A stretch of 64,000 nucleotides of DNA from Manihot esculenta. Its lineage: Eukaryota > Streptophyta > Magnoliopsida > Malpighiales > Euphorbiaceae. The position numbers and the translations under genes were made by a program. Each line of letters opens with the position of its first letter. Positions within the stretch are counted from its first letter, which is position 1. The notes under the pieces are model-generated. The model saw only the letters and a program-made list of their open reading frames with translations, was not told the origin of the DNA and ran no database searches. Of this stretch, positions 37,299 to 47,699 are shown in pieces. The stretch covers positions 4,342,389 through 4,406,388 of the forward strand of contig NC_035174.2 of NCBI RefSeq assembly GCF_001659605.2, read 5' to 3'.

Positions 37299-39715
37299 AA
37301 TTGGGTTGTCCTCCATTGATAGCAGCGATCAAATTGGTAGCGTTTGATTTGGAATTTTTATGGTAAGGATATTCTATTTTGTTAATTTTATTTTTTATAT
37401 ATGTATATATCGAGAAAGGTTTGGGAAATTATTCAAGTACAAATTTTGTACTATAAAAAGATATTATTATGGTAGGAGAAAAGTTATGGAAAATACATTA
37501 CTATTTGTCCTTGCTTGTTGGGTTAGTCTCCACAACAAAAGTCCTTATTTTGCTATTTCTTTATTTATAAAATTTTACCTTATTTTAATGATATATTTCT
37601 TTTTTTCTTGCATATTAGTCATTTCATGAAATAATAACATATAATAATAAAAAATTATTTGGTAAAAGTGTCGACAGATTGCAATGAAAATAAGAATAAA
37701 TTAAAGGAGGGGTAAAAATATAAGCAGGTCAGAAACATGTGTACGTGATGCATGATGAAGCACGATTAAAATAAGGACTTTCTAATCCTCAATTTGTCGT
37801 GGTATGAGGAGCTGTATTGTATGTGGACTTTCAACATGTAGATATTATCGCGATCTGAAGAGGGACAGCCATGCGATTTACTTGGTGGACCCACAAGTAG
37901 AAACAAGATTCCCCAATTAAAAAGGATAGACAAGTTAATTAAATATAGAAATAAGATAACCCAATGGCTTTTCTAGAAATGACTAAGAAAATGAAAGATG
38001 CGACGTATTTAAGGGTAGGCCCACAAGTAGAAGAAGTCCAGGCGGCCCAATCGATACGCTCAGATCCGGGAAAATAAAAAGGCTTCTGGTTGTTTCAACG
38101 GACACCAACAAAAGGGCATCCGTATTTATCCCGTAAGATTGTGAATATCTAATAGCTCTCTTCGCCAATAACTTTTCATACAAATTTTAGTGTTTTGTTT
38201 GGTAAAAGTATTATTATTTAAAGCTTAAATGAATGAATGATAAAAACTTATTTTCTTGAAAGTTTATTTTAATAGAATACATTTTTAATAAGTTATTTCG
38301 TACAAGATAAATGGAGCAATAATTAATTAATCAAAATAATATATATTTTTTATTTTACAATTATTTCGTGCAAGATAAATGGAGCAATAACTATTTCGTG
38401 CAAGTTGTTATTTGTATAGAAAAGATTTTTAGATCAGTCAAATAGACTGGAAAAATTAATTGAATTGAATTAATTTAAAATTTTAATTTGATTTTTTATT
38501 TATTTCAGTCTGATTTAATTTTTAATTTTAAAATTTTTTATAATTTTAGTTCGATTCGATTTTAATCATAAAAAAATTAAAAAAATTAAATTGAATCAAT
38601 TATAGATAATAGTATATTATTTTTACTAATATAAATAGATTAAATAAAATTAAAATATTTTAATTAAATTTTAAAATATTAAAAATAAAGTGTAAAAAAT
38701 AAAAAATTTATTAAAAATTTAAATTAATCAAATCAAATCGAACTGAATCAAATTAGTTTAATTGAATTTAATTTTTAATTAAAATCGATTTAGTTTAATT
38801 TTTATAAATACTAAAATTTTAATTTTTAATTTATTTAATTCGATTTGATTTTAAATCAAACCGATCGAATAATTAACCCCCATAGTACTATTATATCGTT
38901 TATGACTTGTTTTAAAAAATTAAATTCATTGAATGCATAACAAGTTAATGCATATTATCTATTATAATTTTTTAAATTATTTTTGATAATTTAATTTCCA
39001 ATTTTTATTTTAAGTTTGACTTCCAACAAATTACAAATATAAAATATTATATGATACGTAACTAATTGTATTGTGTCATAAATTACGGATAACTATTTAT
39101 ATTATATTTATGATATGATTCATTAACCATGCCACATATCCATTCACAATTCATCAATCTATTTTAATAAAATATAAGTTATTTTTTTATGCATTATATG
39201 ACATTTATTTCTTATTAAAAATATATACTATTTTATTCATACAAAATTATATCTATTGTTTAAGTGGATGAATATGCATGATTTATGGTATTTCTTCATT
39301 TAATTTTATGGCTAAACTTTGTTACAAATTAAAATATGTTTCAATCTATATGACCAATTTACCTTTATAATAACTATTTATTTTAACTAATTAAACTAAC
39401 ATCTCCAACCTAACAATTATAAATATTTAATAATATTAAATATTTAAAAAAAAAATTAAATAGTTTTTTTGAATTAGAATAAATATAAAATAATATTAAA
39501 TTATTTAAAATGAAAAATTAGTGATTAAATTATATAAAAAAATAAATGAGAGTATTTAAATAATTTAATTATTATTTAGAACAATGAAATAATGGTTATA
39601 GAACCATGATATAATCTTGACAAACATTGTACAACACAGTATATCATGAGAAATATCCTCCAAACAGGGCGTTAGTAATCGGTGATTACAGTACACGAAA
39701 AAGTCGATCAAATAG
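37299..39715. other. Intergenic, AT-rich, with repetitive segments
   Basis: After the F-box/MYND 3' UTR, the stretch 38400-38880 is low-complexity A/T with scattered GATTTGATT/AATCAAATC-type motifs in both orientations, suggesting an old inverted-repeat element; its ends cannot be defined by eye. A short direct repeat (38293-38404) is listed separately. No gene is seen. Confidence 0.45.
38293..38404 (+). repeat. Short spaced direct repeat (30 bp x 2 plus a partial third)
   Basis: A 30-bp unit starting TTATTTCGTRCAAGATAAAT occurs at 38293-38322 and 38361-38390 with one mismatch. A partial third copy (TATTTCGTGCAAG) follows at 38392-38404. It is probably local duplication within AT-rich DNA. 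Confidence 0.8.
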
Positions 39716-42700
39716 TGTTTACCACCGGCGAATGAAGACCGAGAAGATGGTGAAGGAGAAGAGAAAGAGTTGTCTTGGTCGTCGAGCTCTGAAATTGGAG
39801 ATGCGTTGAATTGGTTGGACTCAAAAGACGATGAGGAAGCTGTAGATGGAATCATTGCTCTCAACTCCAGACGTGCAAATGCTCATGGTGGCGTACACTC
39901 TCGTCCTAATTCCTCCACTCTGCAACCTCTTTCCAATCGCAACCAGAAGTTCTCTCATCACATTCGTGCTTCGCCTTTGGATGTGTCAGTATCTCTCCTT
40001 AAAGTTGCTAATTGTTGGCTCTTTACGGAACATTCGTATTATGCATATATTTGGCTTAGCTAATGCTTTAACCTTTGTTGAAATCATAAAAAGTTATATT
40101 GTGTGTGCATATTTCATCTGGAAATTGTTCAATTGATGGTGCAAGAGTGGGACGGGAGGTTGAACTTTGGCATGTCTAATTCTGTGACAACTGCAATTCG
40201 TGAAAGTGTTCGAGACATGGCCATTGGGAAAACTAGAACTACTGGGAAAGCAGATCGTGCAACAGTGGAGCAGGTGAAGATCAGTTGAAGCTCCCTGTGG
40301 CTTCGTCCTTTATTACCTACCATTTTTTTAAGCAAGAAAGTGGCAATTACATGTAGATAAATTTATGTGCTTAACTTAGGTTTATGTGTGCCCAGGTTTC
40401 TGTTAAAATACAATTTGATTAAATGTCGTATCATGTTCTGTGCGCTAACGTTGCTGGCCTGAAGTATATTGAGTTGACATTGTGCAAGTGTTCATGTGGA
40501 ACGTATAGGGGGGCTATCTTCTTGTTTTCTTACCTGAGAATTAATTCATTTTTATATAATTGCAGTAATCTTATAAGTTTATTTGTCTTGATATAGGTTT
40601 CGCATTGGCTGTCATTGTGCCTCTATGTTCTTATACTTTATTGATCTCATAATTTAATGATATAATTCTCTAGATGATTTTTTTTTCTCCTGGAAATATA
40701 TTATATTTTGTTGTTTCTAGGCCATTGATCCTAGAACTCCCATGGTTCTGTTCAAAATGCTGAATGGGGGTGTATTTCATGACATTAATGGCTGCATTTC
40801 GACTGGAAAAGAGGTATTTGAAGACCACTTTGGTAGTTGGAAATCCATTATGCTTTATTGGTATGATTATATTATGCTTCAATAATGTGCTATGGATTCA
40901 CCAACTCAACATGTATGAAGTATCTGATATTTGAACTTTTCTTTTGATTAACAGGCAAACGTGTACCATGCAACAAAATCTGATGGTCAGGAACTTGCTA
41001 TCAAAGTGTACAAAACTTCATTTTTGGTTTTTAAGTCGAATGGTGTTCTAACTTATTGAGGGGGAAAAAGGACTGTAATGTAAAGGTTTTTGTTTGGAGA
41101 TATTGGCATTCAGTACTACAGCAGTAACAAAGTAGGAAATCCATACTGTTGTGTGACCAAGACACTGGTGTTTAGCTTCCACTTTTTCCTTCCTTTGTCT
41201 TTTTGATAAGATAAATGACTATCACAATGTTGGTATAGATTCTGTTATGAAGTTATGATGCTGGATTTTGTGCCATGGATAGTTTTATTGGTTATCCTTT
41301 TGTGTTCCCCTCTTTGTTGTCTTTCAATTCATCCTTTTTGTTTGACTTCTAATTTTACGATGTTAACTTAGAATTAGGTTCCATCTTTTTTAGAATATAT
41401 TGCTATCACAAAGTGAGTTCCATGATTGAGAATGAAGATGTTGATATTGTACCACTATCATTCTATGAGGGAGTTGATGCTGGATATTATTCCATAGTTA
41501 AATTTACTGGTTGTGCTTGTGAACTTCCCTAGTTTTCTTTTTTCATAAAAATTAATTTTAGTTAGTAGAATATGCTATACTCCATATACTCTTTTTCACT
41601 CAATTCATTTTGTTACTTCTAAAAACTTTAGGGACCGAGATAGGTATGTACAAGGTGACTATCATTTTAGATGTGGATACTGTAAGCAGAATCCCAGGAA
41701 AATGTTAATGACATGGGCTGAAAAGGAAATAAGGAAGCTTATGAGGTAAGATATTTAACTTTTACATGGCATCATTTACCTGCAGATTTTTCATTGCAAT
41801 ACAATGCCTTAATTAGTCTCCTTCAAATCATCCTACTTGACTATTTTGCATATTATACATGGACGGAGAAATGAATTTTTTAGGTTATTAATTGGAGGTT
41901 GGTATTGATGACCGCCTGACCTCACCACCCCTGGACAAGGCCGGACCCTAGAAGACAGCGCTGGCCCAAAGCCTATGAAGCCTTCTTTGAGAGGCCGGTC
42001 CTGCCCCTTCGGCCATGACCCAGACACGCGGGGCAAGCCAGGTCGCCCGCGAGCCTAAGTACAGTAAGAAGAAGTCCAGCCCGGTGATGTGACATGAGGA
42101 AGGACAACAGGCCCAGTCACTTCGCAGCTCTGCCCGCATGCACGCCGGGGGAATTAAATAGCCGCCTGACGTGGAGAGGAGTTCTGACACATTCGTACGT
42201 ACGGATCTGAATCACAGTGACAGGTGGCACTGTAGCAGAGAGGCTGTTAGGTGTCACTAGCGGACAAATGGAAAGGAATAAAAGGAGAGAAACATCTTTC
42301 TCTCTATCTAAGCTTACGATCGCACTGTAAACCCTATTATTTGGATCTCAGAACATCAGGTGCTATTCTTTGAATTGATTAATTCATGCAACTAGGTACA
42401 ATTTTTTTTTCAATGTGATATTATGTGATTTATCTTTTAAATCACGAGTTCCAGGTTAAAGGCAGCTGGAATTAGGTGTCCAACTCCTTATCTTTTGAGA
42501 CTTCATGTTCTGGTCATGGAATTCATAGGTATCGTGCACTGTTTTGTGTGCTTGTGATAGTAGTCTTTTTACTTGTTCATTGGTATGGAAAAAATTAGCT
42601 ATAAAGATGTTTTAGGGTATTATATAGGAGAAATGCAATTTCATTAACATATCACAGCCATCTTACAACAAGCCTCTATTTCTTCTCTTTTTGCCATTTT

Positions 42701-43735
42701 TCAAATTATGTGGCCTTGTGGAGTTGGTACTTGGCACAAGTATCCTCCTTTCAACTATTTGCCCTTTAGCTCTTCTTGTTGCTTTAAGTATATATTAAAG
42801 GCAATGATCTCAAGTTATCTTATATCTCTTCTTCTGTTTCCTCTCTCTCTTTCTCTCCCACCCATCCTGCCTTCCCCGCCACCATTTCTATGTACAATGA
42901 GGATTTTAGAGTTTGTTAGACTATTGACCTATTCTTTTGATTGATATTGTTATAGGAAAGGCTGGTTGGGCTGCACCTCGCTTTAAGGATGCTGCCTTAT
43001 CTTTGGTTAAGTTACGTGAAGGTCATGTGGAGGTCTGTCTAGACATTTTTAGTAATTCATTTATTTTTGTTTAATTTAATTAAAGCAACTATGTAATTTG
43101 TAATTAGTACTTAGTAGTGTGGATGTTGTAGAAACTTAGTTGTCAAGTTGAATCTTCTGATACATATTTTAGCCTTTGGGATTTATAATTTGGGTTGATC
43201 AGGCTGGAGGGTTTAACAGGGGATTTCTATTGGAAATGATATGGTAACAGTTGTGCTTCTATTAGAATGTTATTTGGAGAAAAGAAGAAAGAGTTTAACA
43301 GTTTCTTTATTTAATATTTTAATTACGATTTTTTGGTCTTAGATTGTATTCATGCTCCTGTAAGTTTTTCTCAAGGACATATGGTTGTGATTATGTTTTT
43401 ACATTTTGCTTTTAGAAATGAGTTGATCAATCATGGGTGGAATGTAGGATTTTTTTTCAAGAAACGTAATATAGCTGTCTTGACAATTCGAGAACTATTT
43501 GACTTCATAGTTGATCCAACCATTTCTGATGCTTCTATTGATAGTTACTCGGAAGAGGTTTGCAATCTTGCTTGTGCTTCAGAGTTCGCTACGTTATTTA
43601 ATGAGATCTCTCTTTTGAATTATGGTATAAAGAATGAGTTTTTGTTTCTCTCCATGATTTAAGTAAAAGTTAACTTGAAGGTGCACGAGTGTATTGTATA
43701 ATACATTCTAAAACCAGTCACTGCAGAAGCCATTG
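39716..43735 (+). pseudogene. RIO1-like: RIO1-type atypical kinase pseudogene with deleted catalytic core
   Basis: Recognisable exons: N-terminus ~39716-39982 (ELSWSSSSEIGDALNWLDSKDDEE), ~40148-40273 (FGMSNSVTTAIRESVRDMAIG), 40721-40813 (AIDPRTPMVLFKMLNGGVFHD), 40955-41034 (ANVYHATKSDGQELAIKVYK, the ATP-site lysine region), 41632-41745, 42455-42528 (RCPTPYLLRLHVLVMEFI) and 42956-43032 (GKAGWAAPRFKDAAL). The order and phases are those of an intact RIO1 gene. After 43032 the expected segment with the HGDLSEYN catalytic loop and the IDVSQ metal-binding loop is missing. Similarity resumes at 43327 (DFL..DCIHA) and ~43455-43557 (KKRNIAVLTIRELFDFIVDP). The 5' exon has no in-frame ATG between the stop at 39713-39715 and the conserved sequence. 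A ~450-bp LTR-like repeat sits in an intron. Retained introns show it is a duplicated, not retroposed, copy. RIO1 normally matures 40S ribosomes; this copy cannot be an active kinase. Confidence 0.85.
41906..42355 (+). mobile_element. LTR-like repeat, copy A (younger looking), inside the RIO1-like pseudogene
   Basis: About 450 bp beginning TGATGACC and ending CAGAACA (TG...CA), inserted in the intron between the LMR and LKAAG exons. It aligns end to end with 53757-54199. It is GC-rich compared with its surroundings, includes AATAAAAGGAGAG near its 3' end, and has no long open frame. I found no clear target-site duplication. A solo LTR or a small non-autonomous LTR element is most likely. Confidence 0.65.
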
Positions 43736-43900
43736 GCAAGGTTTTGTTTTCACCGCCTCTTGTTTCAACGTCTGTTCAGTTTTTCACTAGTTGCTTTTCT
43801 AACTTTTCCACTAGTTTCTTTTCCAACTATTCATTTTGCGGCCTCATTGATTACCTCGAGCGATCAAAATCCTCACCTTTGGAGAGAGTGAGTTTTTTTC

Positions 43901-43931
<31 letters not shown>

Positions 43932-44669
43932 TCGCGTTAGAATGTTCTTCATACTATAGATCCTAATATGTGATTTTAGGATTGGAGAAGACGAAGGGCA
44001 AACTATAATTTACTCTTTCCGTGTAATACAGATAAATTTACTTTATTTTATTTTCATCTTAATTTTTTTAAAATTTATAAAGGATAATTGAATAAAAAAA
44101 AAACTAGGTAGTTATATTTAGTGGGTAAAAACAAAAAGAAAAACTATATCATGGTCTAACATTGTTTTAACTCGTGACAAAAGAACTTGCAGTAATTTCA
44201 GTTTTTAGCAAAGTGGGTATTACCAAGGTTGAGACCATGTTTTCCAGTACTCGTATGGGATGGGTAATATCATATCTATTGGTTCTTACGCGTGGAGTAG
44301 AATGTATTCATTTATTGTCAACAAAAAAAAAATAAAAGCAGAATGTCTTCCTTGAAATCACTTCCATATCCTGTACAAGAGCGTCATAACATATTACCAA
44401 CATTCAAAAGTTCCAACTGATGGTTTGAAATGTACGCTGATCTGTGGAAACAGCCAAGGGAGAAGCTTTTATATGCATGAAACCCAACCAAGAATAAAAC
44501 TCAAATAGACACAACATGTCAATTACGTGGCATTTTTCTGCATCATCTGTCAATGAATGCGGCACTGTGAACTTGTGATAACCCAAGAGCTGCAAGGCTG
44601 GGATCTGCTTCGCCGACCTATTTTAGGTCTTTCACCTTTTCAATCAGAACCACGGGGAAACAAACACCA
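43736..44669. other. Convergent intergenic region with a poly-A tract
   Basis: Degenerate RIO1-like sequence fades out near 43735. A run of about 28 A lies at 43901-43928. The rest is AT-rich and ends with the snurportin 3' UTR on the minus strand. No gene. Confidence 0.5.
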
Positions 44670-47600
44670 TCAACCACTCATCTCAGTGTCACAAGGTTTG
44701 CCTTGTTGATCATCTAATGAGCAAATAGATGCTACCAGATCATCAATTTTTAAAGGGGAATGCCGAACAGTGTGCTGAAACATAATCTGCAAGTGTTTTT
44801 CAGGACATTAACGTCAAGCAAGCCAGTAAATACTGTCACCACAAAATGGTAAGCAAAAAAATTACATGTGAACACACAAAAATTTACATGTGAACACACA
44901 AAAATAGCTAATTGCAAACACACAAAAATAGCTAATTGCACATTGACAAAACATTGATCTTTATTCCAAGAGCAGTGAAACTAATCACTATACGAAGCAA
45001 TGGTAAAACTAAACACAGAAGAAAAGGCAATGGTGAAACTAAACCTAGATCTCTACTTTTGTCATTTTGTTTTAATCATGCAACATTTAGCAGGCAAAAT
45101 GAGAGAGAATATATTAATGAGAAAGCATGCCCAGGAATCCAACGGCATACCAAGAATTGAACAAACACCAGTTCTTTCCTTTATTCATAGACTATCAAGG
45201 CTCTAGCATCTATTACACACAGTAGAATCATTACCTAAGATCAGTACAGAATTCATTATGAAGTATAGAGTGTACATATCCTACTAACCTTAGAGTAACT
45301 ATCTGCAAAAGCACGTGCCCTATTAACCTTGCCAAGATAATGTAAGTCCACCTTCTCAAGTTTTCCATCCACAAAACTCAAACCTCCATCACTAACAGTG
45401 AAACGTAAAAGATTTCCTGAATGCAGCCCTGTCTAAAGAGTTGGAAAGAATAATGTTTGAAATAATATAGAGAGAGGAACCAAAGCAAGCTAAATTATAC
45501 AAAACCATAGATGAAACTGATTATATATATATATATATATATATCAAACCTTTTGAATAAAATCCAAGTCTAAGCAGCCAAAAACCACAGAAGGATCATC
45601 AGATGTAACCAATTGTCCATCATCTTGTAGCTCCAAAACTACCTAGTCATGGCAACAAGCAATCTTAAGACCAACAAAGCAAAAGGGGGAAGAAAGGAGA
45701 GAAAGAGGGGTGGGGGAGGGGGAGGGGATGCTAGGTTTAAGAAAAGCTCCTGCAAGTACCTGTTGTTGGCTTGGAACCTGCCCTTTACTGTCTGTGTCAA
45801 TAACATACTGGCTACAGTTCTCATCTTTCCAGACTAATGCTAGAGGTGTATTTCCTGTTTGATAGTGTGCATGCCTGACAGAGAATCAGCGTGATGTAGA
45901 TGAACAGGTCAGCAATTGTTACTCTAAAGAAATTTCGGTATTACAAATAAATACAAGATGTATTAAACCCATTTAACAGGACAACTAAATCACAGATATT
46001 GCTTACATGAGCACCATTCCGGAAAGTACCTAGCTAAAGGAATGCATACACCTAGAACATACTATTTGATGTGACACTCTTTATTACCTAAACATTTTAG
46101 ATAGGATAGTACTTCCTTCCCAAATAAAAGGTGCCAGATAGCTTTTAAAGAAACACACATAAAAAGCACCTATCATCCTCTCTAATTTTCGTATGAGAAC
46201 TATGCTTGGCAATCTCTCATAGAGAATATGTCCATCTCGATTGAACATAACGTCATGATACCTCCTGATGGAAGCATAAATTAGCTAATTAATTACCAAT
46301 AAACATTGGTGAGACAACAATGGAAAGATCTCTGAATCCTACACTAGTTAATATGATTAAAAGCTTATGTAATTTGAAAATAACGTATGAATCTTTAAGT
46401 CTAACCTAGGAACTATTCCTTAAGGGGAGTACAGAACTGAAAGCCAAAAGATTGGCACCTGCTGGCCTTGGAGCAGGTGTCACCCTTAAAATACTGGCAA
46501 GCAGCTCACCCCACATCAAGCCACATACAAAGAAGTCCACTGCATTTGAACCTGCAATCTAGAAACACAACTCTTCATTTCTTCAACCTGGCAGTCTTCT
46601 AAACTTAAAATTTGGTGCGAAGAAGTAACAATACATGACCTTGAGCATATTTCAGCCAAAAGTAACAAGAGAAGGAACAAGAAAACTATAATTTAAGACA
46701 AAAGGACTTACTTGTTATAGAACAATAAACCATCCTTAACATAAGGCACTGCTCCTGTATACGCAGACCATAAACCACTCTGGTCACAATTGTAAATGGG
46801 AACTGTACTGAATCTGTATTTATGGTAAAAAGAAGGAGGATTACAAGCCCCGGTCTCACCAAGCTTCGAGTTCAACCAAAAAAACCTGAACTCAGCGGTG
46901 CAGTCATAAAGAGAGTAACCCCGCCAGCAAACCATGTCTATCACATAGTACGTTTGGTCCCGCTTCAACCCAATATAACAAACCAAAAACAACAAGAGTA
47001 ATTAATTAATTACTACTAAAGAAGTGAAAAATACAGAATCTATGATATATGATAATAATTGTGTACCTCATGGAATATGCAGTCCAGTATAGAGTAAGAT
47101 TGAGAAGGCCCCGATGCATCTCTAATCTTAGCGCCATTTGGTAAAGCAGATGGGAAACGATGCAAGATGGAGCCATTCCTTTGCCGACTAACTGTGGTTC
47201 CATTAGAAGAGACAACGAAGCATCGTTTGCCAGCTGGCCTCGCGAATACATACCTACAGCAAGTAGTCGCTGTTCAGAGTCGATCTACGTGAGAAAAATA
47301 GGAGAGAATGAGAGAGAAAACCGACCAGTCTTGCGCCAAGCAGTCGGGGATATCGATCATCCACTCCGGAAGCATAAGCTGCCTCGCGAACCACTTGCGA
47401 GCCTCCGCTCCTTTGAGCTTCGACGCATGACGGACATCCAGATCTTTTGACGAAGCTCCGGATTCTTCTTGATCAGGTAGAAAATCGACTAGCGATTCGG
47501 GTTCGAGTTCGATGTCCGGCTCCTGTTCGGGTTCAGTGCTTTGGGATTGGAAAGAGAGGACGGTGGAGGCTAAGCAACGAGCTTGTAGTTGAGCGTCGCG

Positions 47601-47699
47601 GCGGCTCTGAGCTTGCCGCTGCAGCGTCAGATCCCTCCGTCTCTGCTGATCGGAGATCGCGGCTCTCTTAAACGGGCGGCGGACATCGTGCGGTGCCAT
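44670..47699 (-). CDS. SNUPN: Snurportin-1, 7 exons, 426 aa
   Basis: Minus-strand exons: 47699-47326, 47253-47067, 46962-46712, 45874-45760, 45642-45550, 45432-45289 and 44786-44670. They total 427 codons with the stop and every junction stays in frame. Residues ~1-41 are the basic importin-beta-binding domain (RRPFKRAAISDQQRRR). The family signature KWFARQLMLPEWMIDIPDCL leads into the trimethylguanosine-cap-binding domain: YVFARPAGKRCFVVSSNGTT, YYVIDMVCWRGYSLYDCTAE and VPIYNCDQSGL. Snurportin binds the m3G cap of spliceosomal snRNPs in the cytoplasm and carries them into the nucleus with importin-beta. The exon 1 donor is a weak GTCGGT, chosen because it alone rebuilds the conserved W-YVFARPAG join. 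Intron 4 carries a G-quadruplex-type tract, intron 5 an AT microsatellite and intron 6 short tandem duplications. Confidence 0.95.
45521..45544. repeat. AT dinucleotide microsatellite in snurportin intron 5
   Basis: About twelve TA/AT units in a row, just downstream (in transcript sense) of exon 5. A plausible polymorphic marker. Confidence 0.9.
45707..45727 (+). other. G-quadruplex-forming tract in snurportin intron 4
   Basis: Four runs of 4-5 G separated by single bases (T, A, A) on the plus strand, opposite the snurportin transcript. It sits in a purine-rich stretch from ~45680. The motif is read directly; folding is not shown. Confidence 0.6.

Noticed and set aside
43901..43928. Poly-A tract after the RIO1-like copy as a sign of retroposition
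   Set aside because: The copy retains introns in the expected positions, so it is a DNA-level duplicate; the poly-A is simple sequence.
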